In this document: one piece after another, positions 27,180 to 35,963 of the stretch | How the letters are laid out: every line of letters starts with the position of its first letter | Numbering within the stretch: position 1 is the stretch's first letter | Source of the DNA: Mucilaginibacter kameinonensis | Lineage (GTDB): Bacteria > Bacteroidota > Bacteroidia > Sphingobacteriales > Sphingobacteriaceae | Assembly (NCBI RefSeq): GCF_003675385.1 | Contig: NZ_RCWZ01000002.1 | Coordinates: 124,001 to 188,000, forward strand | Direction: 5' to 3' | Length of the DNA stretch: 64,000 bases | Position numbers and translations under genes: made by a program | The notes under the pieces: model-generated | Database searches by the model: none | Seen by the model: the letters and a program-made list of their open reading frames with translations, nothing else | Told to the model about the DNA's origin: nothing

Positions 27180-29129
27180 TTAATTGACCCTGTGTATTTC
27201 AATTGCTTCAGGTATGGCAAGTACCAGCGGTACTTTCTCAACCGTTACAAAGCTCAGATCGAGGCCGAAACCACGCTCTTCTGATAAACTTACTTTCTTA
27301 AGCTGCTTGTAGTAGTCCATAATAAAGCGCTCAACAAACGACAGGTTATGTGAACGTGAGAAGATCTTCTCAATCACCACAAAACGGAAATCGCCTACTA
27401 TTTTGTGCTTGTTTAGCGATTTGTAGGTGCTGGTAATATCAACCTCGCCTTTTTTAACCAGGTCTTCGACTACTTTTCTGAATAGCAGGTTTATCTGCTG
27501 CTCAACACGGAAACCAAGTTTAAAATCGATACGAATGAGTTTGTTTGGCACCAGGTGGTCAACCTCGTATTCGCGTTTATAGGGTTCATCCACTACGTCA
27601 ACGTGTACCAGCCAGTAAACGTCGGCGCGTTTAGGTTGCTTTTGCAGTATGGAGTAAACAATTTTTGATTCAATTTCTGAATTGAAATTAGCGCTGGTTA
27701 AGTACACCAATTGTGAAGCATATTTAGGTACGCTTTCATCTGAGCTTAATTCTTTAATGATATCAAAATAGTCTTCTATCTCAACAAACTTAACGTAGCG
27801 GTTCCTGATTTTACGGGCCGTATGCCAGGTCCACATTACGGTGAACAACAGGAAGCCTATTGATAGGGTAAACCAACCGCCATCTAAAAACTTGTGCAGG
27901 TTACCGGTAAGGAAGGTGCCTTCAATAAGTAAGTAAACGGCCAAAAACAAATTGATAATGTAGTTTGGTACCTTTTTGCGTTTCAGGAATTTAGATACCA
28001 GTATGGTGGTCATGAGCATGGCTACGGTAATACTTAAACCGTAAGCAGCTTCCATTTTGTCGGAGTGTTTAAAGATAAGCACCACGCCTAAACAGCCTGC
28101 CCACAGCAGCCAGTTAACACTTGGCACATAAAGCTGTCCTTTTTGCTCAGATGGATAATTGATCCTCACTTTTGGCCAAAGGTTAAGCCTTACAGCCTCG
28201 GCAATAAGGGTAAATGAACCCGATATAAGCGCCTGGCTGGCAATGATAGCAGCCACGGTAGCGATACCGATACCATAGATCAGGAACCAGGTTGGCATGA
28301 TCTGGTAAAAAGGGTTTTGAGCGTTAAGATCCATAACGTGACCATTGCGCTGTAACAACCATACCGCCTGGCCCAGGTAGTTTAAGATCAAACATATCTT
28401 AACATAAATCCAGCTTACACGGATGTTCGCTTTACCACAGTGACCAAGGTCGGAGTATAAAGCCTCAGCACCCGTAGTACACAGGAACACGGCACCAAGT
28501 ATAATAAATGCGCCATCGCTTGAGCTTGATGTGAGTAGTTTAAATGCATAGTACGGGTTGAGCGAACGGATAACCCATGGATCATGCACGATGTAGGTGA
28601 CACCCAAAAAGCCCATCATGGTGAACCAAATAAACATAATAGGTCCAAAAGCTTTACCCACCAGCGATGTACCAAACTGCTGTATAATGAATAAGGCCGT
28701 AATAATGGCCATTACCACATATACAGTTGGTAAATTAGGGTAATACGTTTGCAAACCTTCAATAGCCGATGATATGGTAATTGGCGGGGTAATGATACCA
28801 TCGGCAAGCAGTGCGCAACCGCCCACTACCGCGGGTACAATTAACCACTTTGCTTTGCGACGCACCAACGAGAACAGCGAAAAAATGCCACCCTCACCTT
28901 TGTTATCGGCCCTTAGCGTGATCACCACATATTTTAAAGTGGTTTGCAAGGTTAATGTCCAGAAAATAAGCGAAACACCTCCAAGAATTAACGTTTCTGA
29001 AATTTGACGTTGGCCAACAATGGCCTTAAATACGTATAGTGGGGAGGTACCAATATCACCGTAAATTATTCCTAAACTGATCAGGAAGCCAGCGGCCGAC
29101 AGTTTATGCAGATCTTTATGATTTGACAC
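27180..29129 (-). CDS. kup: Kup/KUP-family potassium transporter
   Basis: This 649-residue protein is a full-length KUP potassium importer. It has the N-terminal signature GIIYGDIGTSPLYV in the first helix, about 12 membrane helices up to residue 425, and a hydrophilic cytoplasmic C-terminal domain of some 220 residues. KUP proteins take up K+ coupled to protons. The start is a GTG at 29129: there is no in-frame ATG between the upstream stop and this point, and the signature begins 13 residues later. It is monocistronic, with its own candidate promoter and a terminator. Confidence 0.94.
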   Translation of the reverse strand: MSNHKDLHKLSAAGFLISLGIIYGDIGTSPLYVFKAIVGQRQISETLILGGVSLIFWTLTLQTTLKYVVITLRADNKGEGGIFSLFSLVRRKAKWLIVPAVVGGCALLADGIITPPITISSAIEGLQTYYPNLPTVYVVMAIITALFIIQQFGTSLVGKAFGPIMFIWFTMMGFLGVTYIVHDPWVIRSLNPYYAFKLLTSSSSDGAFIILGAVFLCTTGAEALYSDLGHCGKANIRVSWIYVKICLILNYLGQAVWLLQRNGHVMDLNAQNPFYQIMPTWFLIYGIGIATVAAIIASQALISGSFTLIAEAVRLNLWPKVRINYPSEQKGQLYVPSVNWLLWAGCLGVVLIFKHSDKMEAAYGLSITVAMLMTTILVSKFLKRKKVPNYIINLFLAVYLLIEGTFLTGNLHKFLDGGWFTLSIGFLLFTVMWTWHTARKIRNRYVKFVEIEDYFDIIKELSSDESVPKYASQLVYLTSANFNSEIESKIVYSILQKQPKRADVYWLVHVDVVDEPYKREYEVDHLVPNKLIRIDFKLGFRVEQQINLLFRKVVEDLVKKGEVDITSTYKSLNKHKIVGDFRFVVIEKIFSRSHNLSFVERFIMDYYKQLKKVSLSEERGFGLDLSFVTVEKVPLVLAIPEAIEIHRVN

Positions 29130-29148
29130 TTTTATGATTTAGAGATGG

Positions 29149-29156
29149 CAAAAATA
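29149..29156 (-). promoter_or_regulatory. Candidate -7 element for kup
   Basis: On the minus strand this reads TATTTTTG, a match to TAnnTTTG, 19 bp before the GTG start. No -33 element is obvious. Confidence 0.4.
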
Positions 29157-29301
29157 TTAATTTTTTTGGTTAAACCATTATACTGATTAAACGTATAAGG
29201 AAATAATGTGTCTATGGTACAATAAGGTTACACATTTTGTTAAAATTTGTTAAAAAGTTTTACAAAAACATTAATATTTAATGGGATGAGGGCATTATTT
29301 A

Positions 29302-29309
29302 TACTTTTG
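29302..29309 (+). promoter_or_regulatory. Candidate -7 element for the small T9SS cargo gene
   Basis: TACTTTTG matches TAnnTTTG, 17 bp before the ATG at 29327. Confidence 0.45.
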
Positions 29310-29326
29310 TAGAATCATACTAAATA

Positions 29327-29842
29327 ATGAGGCGAAATTTTACATATTCTTATGTTTACACCTACACCTGGGTCGTGATGATTGCGATGGCAATTTTCAT
29401 GAACTTCGCCTTTGTAGTTGATGGCCATACGCTGAAGTCTGATACCGTGTATCTCAGGGGTAAAACCAAGGGCACCAAGACCTCTTATTTAAAAAATGGC
29501 CTGCATCTTTCGCTTCCTCCGCTAAAACCTGCTGTTACTTCAAATGTTAAATTGAATGTATCAAGGCCGGATGATAAACTGTTAAGTGATGTACAGTTGT
29601 ATCCTAACCCGGTTACCGATCAGATCAATCTTAAATACTCTATATCGCGCAATACCAACGTTACCATTAAAATAATGGATGTGTTGGGTAATGATATTTC
29701 CACCCTGTTTTCGCAAAGGGTTGAATCTGGCGATCATAATCTGAACTATCCTATCAGCAATAAGCTGGTCCGCGGTTTTTACTTTGTACGCGTAGTAGCC
29801 GGTACCGAATCGGTTATTAAAAGGATTTCGGTTATTAATTAA
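29327..29842 (+). CDS. Very small T9SS type A sorting-domain protein
   Basis: This 171-residue protein has an N-terminal hydrophobic export signal (about 14-32), a linker of roughly 55 polar residues, and then a complete type A T9SS C-terminal domain (88-171). The domain has the YPNPV start (92-96), the KIMDVLGN middle strand and the VRGFYFVRV segment, and ends KRISVIN. It therefore carries almost no cargo besides the sorting signal. Such domains are recognised by the type IX system and usually removed by the sortase PorU. What the short linker does is not clear. Its own promoter candidate lies just upstream. Confidence 0.88.
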   Translation: MRRNFTYSYVYTYTWVVMIAMAIFMNFAFVVDGHTLKSDTVYLRGKTKGTKTSYLKNGLHLSLPPLKPAVTSNVKLNVSRPDDKLLSDVQLYPNPVTDQINLKYSISRNTNVTIKIMDVLGNDISTLFSQRVESGDHNLNYPISNKLVRGFYFVRVVAGTESVIKRISVIN

Positions 29843-29876
29843 AGATCCTCCGTTTATTAAACTAATCAAAAGAGCT

Positions 29877-29982
29877 ATTCGAAGTCTTTGACTTCGAATT
29901 AAATATGAATGTAGTTTGCAACTACATGAAATTACGGTAGTCTGAAGACTACAGGCATAGTCGATCGAAGTCAGAGACTTCG
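29877..29982. repeat. Array of four different mini-hairpins
   Basis: Four perfect short palindromes follow each other: 29877-29899 (ATTCGAAGTC, loop TTT), 29909-29927 (ATGTAGTT, loop TGC), 29937-29952 (GTAGTC, loop TGAA) and 29966-29982 (CGAAGTC, loop AGA). A decayed fifth unit seems to follow near 29990-30006. The arms differ from hairpin to hairpin. Confidence 0.88.
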
Positions 29983-30040
29983 GATAGCGCAGTCAGAGAT
30001 TTTGGATAACGGATATTTGCAAATTTTCAAACGATTAATG

Positions 30041-30379
30041 ATGAAAACGAAACATAAAACTATTTTATTAATAGTAATTTTTATTGTTGTCATTGCTGTG
30101 TTTGCGGTGAAGCTGGTGGTAGATGATGATCGTGATGAAAGCAAGGCTTTCCGTGACGCTGTTGTAGTTAATGCAAAGGTTGAAAGTGTATTGCAGACCC
30201 GTGGACCAGCTTACGTACATGTAAAATATGAATTCAACCGAAAAACTTTCCACGCAGATTATGCCACTTACGACAGGGAGGCGTTGGATAGTTTAAAGCA
30301 ATGCAAAACGGTAAGGTTGCTCATTGCAAAGTCGGCTCCTGATAAGTATGTCAAATATTTAGGAATTGAAATTCCGTAG
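30041..30379 (+). CDS. Small membrane-anchored protein, DUF3592-like
   Basis: This 112-residue protein has one N-terminal membrane helix (about 7-24) and a soluble part of about 85 residues that resembles DUF3592-type beta domains (VVNAKVESVL, VHVKYEFNRKTFHADYA, VRLLIAKSAPDKYVKYLG). The anchor would place this part in the periplasm. The frame is open back to 30002, but that part overlaps the end of the hairpin array. Two ATGs at 30038 and 30041 are equally plausible. The function is unknown. Confidence 0.65.
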   Translation: MKTKHKTILLIVIFIVVIAVFAVKLVVDDDRDESKAFRDAVVVNAKVESVLQTRGPAYVHVKYEFNRKTFHADYATYDREALDSLKQCKTVRLLIAKSAPDKYVKYLGIEIP

Positions 30380-30520
30380 CTACTCCCACTGTTGTAGGTG
30401 TTGTCAACAACAACGCTGTACCTTGAGAGAAGTTCTGTGCAACTCACAAACGGACAGACTTAAAAACGTCAAATAATTAATACAACTTTATAAACCTTCC
30501 CCCAAACCCATCAAATTTTT

Positions 30521-30528
30521 TAGCTTTG
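30521..30528 (+). promoter_or_regulatory. Candidate -7 element for the FAH-M23 operon
   Basis: TAGCTTTG matches TAnnTTTG, 19 bp before the ATG at 30548. Confidence 0.45.
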
Positions 30529-30547
30529 GCGATTATAGCGTTCATTT

Positions 30548-31159
30548 ATGAAAATTATTGCCATTGGCCGCAACTACGCCGAACACGCCAAAGAACTCAA
30601 TAACCCGGTACCAACTACACCGGTTATCTTCATGAAGCCCGACACGGCTTTGCTGAAAGAAAACAAGCCTTTTTACCATCCTGATTTTTCGGAAGATGTT
30701 CACCACGAAATTGAAGTGGTTTTAAAGATCAGCAAGGAAGGCAAGCATATCAGCGAAAAATTTGCCGCTAACTATTACGAAGAAATTGGTTTGGGGATTG
30801 ACTTCACCGCGCGCGATGTTCAGGCCCGTCATAAAGAAAAAGGCCTGCCCTGGGAATTAGCCAAGGCTTTTGATGGTTCGGCGCCTATCAGCAATTTTGT
30901 GCCTAAAAGCAAATTTGAGTCGGTTTATGATATCAACTTTAAGCTGGATATCAACGGCGAAACCCGCCAGCAGGGCAATACCCGCGATCTGCTTTTCTCA
31001 TTCGAGAGCATCATCGCATTTGTTTCAAAATACATCACCCTTAAAAAGGGCGACTTAATATTTACAGGCACCCCACCAGGTGTATCAAAAGTAAAAATCG
31101 GCGACAGGCTTGAGGGATATCTTGAGGATGAGAAAATGCTCGATTTTTACGTTAAATAA
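30548..31159 (+). CDS. Fumarylacetoacetate hydrolase (FAH) family protein
   Basis: This 203-residue protein is the short form of the FAH family, like the E. coli YcgM type and human FAHD1 acylpyruvases. Metal ligands are visible: Glu54 and Glu56 in HHEIEVV, and Asp85 in LGIDFTARD. The stretches KAFDGSAPIS and FTGTPPGV are also standard. It probably splits acylpyruvates or decarboxylates oxaloacetate in the cytoplasm, but the substrate is not fixed by sequence. It precedes the M23 peptidase gene by 2 bp; the link between the two functions is not obvious. Confidence 0.9.
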   Translation: MKIIAIGRNYAEHAKELNNPVPTTPVIFMKPDTALLKENKPFYHPDFSEDVHHEIEVVLKISKEGKHISEKFAANYYEEIGLGIDFTARDVQARHKEKGLPWELAKAFDGSAPISNFVPKSKFESVYDINFKLDINGETRQQGNTRDLLFSFESIIAFVSKYITLKKGDLIFTGTPPGVSKVKIGDRLEGYLEDEKMLDFYVK

Positions 31160-31161
31160 GC

Positions 31162-32883
31162 ATGATCAAAAAACTATTGGTTACAGGTGCAATGTGTTTG
31201 GCGCTTTATTCAAACACATTTGCACAGAATGATATTATACAAAGCAGGCAATACCCGCAAAATTATTTCAGGTATCCGCTTGATCTTACACCACCCACCA
31301 CCGCCGGCTCATTTGGTGAGCTTAGGCCTTCGCATTTTCATTCCGGGCTGGATTTTAAAACCAACCAACGTACCGGCTATCCGGTACATGCCGCTGCCGA
31401 AGGATATATATCAAGGGTACGTGTGCAGTTTGGTGGTTTTGGACGGGCTATCTATATTACCCATCCTAACGGGTACACCACCGTTTACGGCCATTTGGAA
31501 AGTTTTAGCCCGGCGGTTATTGATCTGGTTAAAAAATACCAGTATGAGCATCAAACTTACGAGGCCGATTTTAACCTGACACCAACCCAGGTACCCGTTA
31601 AAAAGGATGAGGTTGTAGCTATTTCAGGTAATGCAGGTGCATCGGCCGGACCGCATGTGCATTTTGAGATCCGCGATAGCAAAACCGAAGAAACCATCAA
31701 CGCGCAGCTGTTCGGGCTAACCATTCCGGATAAAGTACCGCCGACGATCACTTCTATCGGGATATATCACCTTAACGGGAAACCCTTCAGCGAAAAAACT
31801 CCTAAGGAGTTTTTAGGAGTGACCGGTGCAGGAGGAAATTACCATCTCATTAAACCGCAAACGCTGGAACTAAGCGGCAATATCGGGTTTGGTATTAACA
31901 CCACCGATATGAACAGCACATCGTTTAATCATAACGGCGTTTATTCTATCGAACTAAAACTGGATGGTAAAACGGTATACACCTTCGCTGTCGAGCGTTT
32001 CGCGTTTGATCAAACCCATGCCATCAATGCTTATATCGATTACCCAGCTTTCGAATCATCACGCAGGTGGATGCAGAAATGTTTCATTCTGCCCGGAAGC
32101 CGCATTTCGTTGTATCCGCAATCGGTAAATAATGGCATCATTACATTTGATGATAACGCTACGCACGATGTTGAATATGTAGTGAAAGATGTTGCGGGCA
32201 ATACATCATCGCTGAAGCTGAAAGTTAAATCGGCTCCGTTTACAAATCCTCAGCCTGTAAAACCTACGGGTACCATGTTTTACTATGATAAGCGCAGCGA
32301 GTTTAGTAACGACAGGGTGAAGGTGATCATTATGCCGGGTAATTTGTATGATGACCTGGATTTTCAATATTCGGCATCGGCCAAACCAGCAGGTGCTTAT
32401 TCGGCCATGCACCATATCCATAACCGCTTAACACCTATTCATGATAGCTATGAGATCTGGATCAAGCCAGATGTTGACCTGGGCAAGTATGCCGATAAGG
32501 CTGTTATTGTGAGCTCGTGGGGCGGTTGCCAGGGCGGTTATTTTAAGGATGGTTACGTGATATCGCAGGTGAGTGCCTTTGGCGATTATTATATTAAGGT
32601 AGATACAGTAGCACCGGTTATCCATCCGCTTAATATCAAAAATGGAAGCAATATGAAGGCTGCACGCAGTATTAACTTCAGGATGAGTGATAATTTATCA
32701 GGAATTAAGAGCTATACCGGCACTATTGACGGTAAATGGGTGTTAATGGAGCACGATTATAAAAGTAAAATATTAAGTTACACGTTTAATAACGATATTG
32801 CGCCCGGTAAACACGTGTTTAAGTTGACTTTAGTTGATAACAAGAATAATTTTTCGGAATTTTCCGCCGATTTTTCCAGATAA
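31162..32883 (+). CDS. Secreted M23-family (LytM) metallopeptidase
   Basis: This 573-residue protein has a signal peptide (residues 1-21, ending FAQ). The LytM domain lies at about 45-185, with zinc ligands His60 and Asp64 (HFHSGLD) and His167 (GPHVHFEI), plus catalytic-site His165. All expected zinc ligands are present, so it is likely an active peptidoglycan endopeptidase in the periplasm. The C-terminal 380 residues are beta-rich with repeated Ig-like stretches (VEYVVKDVAGN, IHPLNIKNG). The gene starts 2 bp after the FAH gene, so they are co-transcribed; bcp follows after 15 bp. Confidence 0.92.
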   Translation: MIKKLLVTGAMCLALYSNTFAQNDIIQSRQYPQNYFRYPLDLTPPTTAGSFGELRPSHFHSGLDFKTNQRTGYPVHAAAEGYISRVRVQFGGFGRAIYITHPNGYTTVYGHLESFSPAVIDLVKKYQYEHQTYEADFNLTPTQVPVKKDEVVAISGNAGASAGPHVHFEIRDSKTEETINAQLFGLTIPDKVPPTITSIGIYHLNGKPFSEKTPKEFLGVTGAGGNYHLIKPQTLELSGNIGFGINTTDMNSTSFNHNGVYSIELKLDGKTVYTFAVERFAFDQTHAINAYIDYPAFESSRRWMQKCFILPGSRISLYPQSVNNGIITFDDNATHDVEYVVKDVAGNTSSLKLKVKSAPFTNPQPVKPTGTMFYYDKRSEFSNDRVKVIIMPGNLYDDLDFQYSASAKPAGAYSAMHHIHNRLTPIHDSYEIWIKPDVDLGKYADKAVIVSSWGGCQGGYFKDGYVISQVSAFGDYYIKVDTVAPVIHPLNIKNGSNMKAARSINFRMSDNLSGIKSYTGTIDGKWVLMEHDYKSKILSYTFNNDIAPGKHVFKLTLVDNKNNFSEFSADFSR

Positions 32884-32898
32884 GTACCTAAATAAAAC

Positions 32899-33360
32899 AT
32901 GACAACATTAAAAGAAGGCGATAAAGCACCCGCTTTTACCGCTAAAGACCAAAACGGTAAGGAAGTATCCCTTGCCGATTACAAAGGTAAAAATGTGATC
33001 CTTTATTTTTACCCAAAAGATGATACCCCAGGCTGTACCGCCGAATCATGCGATTTCAGGGATAATTATCAATCGCTTTTAAGCAAAGGGTTTGAAGTAA
33101 TAGGTGTAAGTACCGACGATGAAAAATCGCACAAAAAATTTGAAACCAAATACAGCCTGCCATTTACACTTATTGCCGATAATGAGCTTAAAATTGTTGA
33201 AGCTTATGGCGTTTGGGTTGAGAAGAATATGTACGGCAAAAAATACATGGGTACGGCACGTACTACATTCATAATTGATGCAGAAGGAGTTATTACGCAC
33301 GTGATCAGCAAGGTTGATACTAAGGCCTCATCACAGCAGGTGCTTGATCTTGTAAAATAA
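32899..33360 (+). CDS. bcp: Thioredoxin-dependent thiol peroxidase (PrxQ/Bcp)
   Basis: This 153-residue peroxiredoxin has the peroxidatic Cys46 and resolving Cys51 in TPGCTAESCDF, the spacing of PrxQ enzymes with an intramolecular disulfide. It reduces hydrogen peroxide and organic peroxides in the cytoplasm, drawing electrons from thioredoxin. It lies 15 bp after the M23 gene and probably belongs to the same transcript. Confidence 0.96.
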   Translation: MTTLKEGDKAPAFTAKDQNGKEVSLADYKGKNVILYFYPKDDTPGCTAESCDFRDNYQSLLSKGFEVIGVSTDDEKSHKKFETKYSLPFTLIADNELKIVEAYGVWVEKNMYGKKYMGTARTTFIIDAEGVITHVISKVDTKASSQQVLDLVK

Positions 33361-33412
33361 GTGTTAAAAACACAATCATAATAGCTACTTTAGCAGTTCC
33401 TAAATTCCATTA

Positions 33413-34258
33413 ATGAAAGCAGACTTACAAACATTAGAAAAAACCGCGTCGCAAATAAGGCGCGACATTGTACGTATGGTACACGGCTGTCAATCGGGTC
33501 ACCCTGGTGGCTCATTGGGCTGTACCGATTTCTTTACCGCATTGTACTTTTCGGTAATGAACCACGATCCTAAATTTAATATGGATGCTCTTGGCGAGGA
33601 TATCTTCTTCCTGTCAAACGGCCATATTTCGCCTGTATTTTACAGCACACTGGCACACGCAGGTTACTTCGATAAAGCAGAACTTGCTACTTTCCGTAAG
33701 TTGAACGCGCGTTTACAAGGTCACCCAACTACACATGAGCACCTTCCGGGTATCCGTATTGCTTCGGGTTCATTAGGCCAGGGCTTATCGGTAGCTATTG
33801 GTGCCGCGCTTGCTAAAAAATTAAATGGTGATAAATCATTGGTGTTTACCCTGCATGGCGATGGAGAGATCCAGGAAGGCCAGATTTGGGAAGCTGCGAT
33901 GTTTGCTCCTCACAATCATGTTGATAACCTGATCTCGACGATTGATGTTAACGGTCAGCAAATTGATGGTCCAACCAAACAAGTACTTTCATTAGGCGAT
34001 CTTCGCGCTAAATGGGAAGCTTTTGGCTGGGATGTATTGGATATGAAAGGTAATGATATGGCCGATGTGGTTAGGGTGCTTGAAGAAGCAAAAAGCCGCA
34101 CAGGACAAGGCAAACCAATCATGATCCTGATGCATACTGAAATGGGTTACGGTGTCGACTTTATGGTAGGCAGCCACAAATGGCACGGTGTTGCTCCAAA
34201 TGATGAGCAGCTTAAACTGGCGTTAGATCAGTTAGAGGAAACACTGGGCGATTATTAG
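33413..34258 (+). CDS. Transketolase, N-terminal subunit
   Basis: This 281-residue protein matches the thiamine-diphosphate-binding half of transketolase: HPGGSLGCTDFFTALYF near residue 32, the ThDP/Mg motif HGDGEIQEGQIWEA (about 150), and NGQQIDG. It pairs with the C-terminal half encoded from 34361 to form one enzyme of the non-oxidative pentose phosphate pathway. Split transketolases of this type are common in archaea and many bacteria. It ends 102 bp before its partner gene, and a short GC-rich palindrome lies in that gap. Confidence 0.94.
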   Translation: MKADLQTLEKTASQIRRDIVRMVHGCQSGHPGGSLGCTDFFTALYFSVMNHDPKFNMDALGEDIFFLSNGHISPVFYSTLAHAGYFDKAELATFRKLNARLQGHPTTHEHLPGIRIASGSLGQGLSVAIGAALAKKLNGDKSLVFTLHGDGEIQEGQIWEAAMFAPHNHVDNLISTIDVNGQQIDGPTKQVLSLGDLRAKWEAFGWDVLDMKGNDMADVVRVLEEAKSRTGQGKPIMILMHTEMGYGVDFMVGSHKWHGVAPNDEQLKLALDQLEETLGDY

Positions 34259-34266
34259 CCCCCCGG

Positions 34267-34280
34267 CCCCCTAAAGGGGG
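34267..34280. repeat. GC-rich palindrome between the two transketolase genes
   Basis: CCCCC, loop TAAA, GGGGG lies 9 bp after the first subunit's stop. The G-rich run GAGGGGAGGGG just before the second gene (34342-34352) may pair with the C run. The gap looks like the remnant of an inserted repeat. Confidence 0.55.
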
Positions 34281-34360
34281 AGAGTCAAAAAAACATCAAT
34301 TTAGTTATCACGATTTAAAATCCAAATTCCTTTCCTTGAAAGAGGGGAGGGGTAGGCAAA

Positions 34361-35326
34361 ATGAAAAAATACACTTACACAGATAAAAAAGATACCCGCT
34401 CGGGCTTTGGCGCCGGGTTGCTGGAAGCAGGCCAGAAAAACGATCAGGTTGTTGCTCTTTGTGCCGACCTTATCGGTTCATTGAAAATGAACGATTTTAT
34501 TAAAGCATTCCCTGAGCGTTTTGTACAGGTAGGTATTGCCGAAGCCAACATGATAGGTATTGCTGCCGGTATGACCATCGGTGGTAAAATCCCTTTCACC
34601 GGTACTTTCGCTAACTTCTCTACAGGCAGGGTTTATGACCAGATCCGCCAGTCGGTAGCTTATTCAAACAAAAACGTAAAAATTTGCGCTTCACACGCTG
34701 GTTTAACTTTGGGCGAAGACGGTGCTACCCACCAGATCCTGGAAGATATCGGCCTGATGAAAATGTTACCAGGCATGACCGTTATCAACACCTGCGATTA
34801 TAACCAAACCAAAGCTGCTACTATCGCGATAGCTGATTATGACGGCCCGGTTTACTTACGTTTCGGTCGCCCGGTTGTTCCTATCTTTACCGATCCTGAT
34901 CAAAAATTTGAAATTGGTAAAGCATGGATGGTGAACGAAGGCGCTGATGTAAGTATCTTTGCTACCGGTCACCTGGTATGGCAGGCTATTTTAGCCGGCG
35001 AAATCTTGGCTGAGCAGGGTATCGATGCCGAGATCATCAACATCCACACCATTAAACCGCTGGATGAAGAGGCTGTATTAAAATCAGTTGCTAAAACCGG
35101 TTGCGTAGTTACTGCCGAAGAGCATAACCGTTTAGGTGGCTTGGGTGATAGCATTGCGCAGGTACTTGCGGTACACAACCCATCACCACAGGAGTACGTA
35201 GCTGTTAACGATAGCTTTGGCGAAAGTGGTACACCAGAACAACTGATGACAAAATACGGCTTAGATGCCGAGCATATTGTGGCAGCGGTTAAAAAGGTGA
35301 TAGAAAGAAAAAACAAAAAAGGTTAA
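34361..35326 (+). CDS. Transketolase, C-terminal subunit
   Basis: This 321-residue protein holds the pyrimidine-binding and C-terminal domains of transketolase. Visible motifs are the start TRSGFGAGLLEAG, the pyrimidine-site FTGTFANFST and the stretches CASHAGLTLGEDGATHQ and DGPVYLRFGRP. With the product of the upstream gene it forms the active alpha2-beta2-type enzyme. The ECF sigma gene follows after 31 bp. Confidence 0.94.
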   Translation: MKKYTYTDKKDTRSGFGAGLLEAGQKNDQVVALCADLIGSLKMNDFIKAFPERFVQVGIAEANMIGIAAGMTIGGKIPFTGTFANFSTGRVYDQIRQSVAYSNKNVKICASHAGLTLGEDGATHQILEDIGLMKMLPGMTVINTCDYNQTKAATIAIADYDGPVYLRFGRPVVPIFTDPDQKFEIGKAWMVNEGADVSIFATGHLVWQAILAGEILAEQGIDAEIINIHTIKPLDEEAVLKSVAKTGCVVTAEEHNRLGGLGDSIAQVLAVHNPSPQEYVAVNDSFGESGTPEQLMTKYGLDAEHIVAAVKKVIERKNKKG

Positions 35327-35357
35327 TTAAACCTTTAACATTAATAAAATTCTAAAA

Positions 35358-35912
35358 ATGTCGGTACAGGTTGAAGATTCAGAGATATTAAGCAAGTTTC
35401 AGGACGAAAAGACCCGGAATGAGGCATTTAACCTGTTGTTGAAAAAATACCAGCAGAAAATATACTGGCACATCCGTCGTATGGTTGTTGATCATGACGA
35501 TGCCGATGACCTGGTTCAGGATGTTTTTGTAAAGGTTTGGAAAAACCTGGCTGGTTTCAGAAACGACGCGCAACTGTACACCTGGATGTACAGGATAGCA
35601 TCCAACGAATGCATTACTTTTTTGAATAAGAAAAAACAAAAAAATAATGTTTCGTTGGATGATGTTGCTTATGAGCTGGCCGATACACTGGCCGACTCAA
35701 CCTATTTTAACGGCGACGCCGCGCAGCGTAAACTGCAGGAAGCATTGCTTACCCTGCCCGAAAAACAACGGCTTGTTTTCAATATGAAATACTATGAAGA
35801 CATGAAGTACGAGGAAATGTCGCAGGTTTTGGGTACCAGTGTGGGGGCTTTAAAAGCATCTTTTCACCTGGCAGTCAAAAAGATAGAAGCTCATTTGCTT
35901 GGCAGAGATTAA
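35358..35912 (+). CDS. ECF-type RNA polymerase sigma factor
   Basis: This 184-residue protein has sigma region 2 (HDDADDLVQDVFVKVWKNL, about 43-61) and region 4 (LPEKQRLVFNMKYYEDMKYEEMSQ, with the helix-turn-helix after it), with no region 3. It is an extracytoplasmic-function sigma factor of about the usual length. The next gene, 51 bp downstream, encodes a one-helix membrane protein that is probably its anti-sigma factor, and a periplasmic Spy-like protein follows. Together they suggest an envelope stress circuit; the inducer is unknown. Confidence 0.94.
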   Translation: MSVQVEDSEILSKFQDEKTRNEAFNLLLKKYQQKIYWHIRRMVVDHDDADDLVQDVFVKVWKNLAGFRNDAQLYTWMYRIASNECITFLNKKKQKNNVSLDDVAYELADTLADSTYFNGDAAQRKLQEALLTLPEKQRLVFNMKYYEDMKYEEMSQVLGTSVGALKASFHLAVKKIEAHLLGRD

Positions 35913-35963
35913 TTTTTTAATTTACGTTAAACCTTTTAGCACAATAGTAATCTATAGTTGTGT

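Noticed and set aside
29877..29982. CRISPR array
   Set aside because: The units have different sequences and no regular spacers of 25-40 bp between identical repeats; no cas gene is near.
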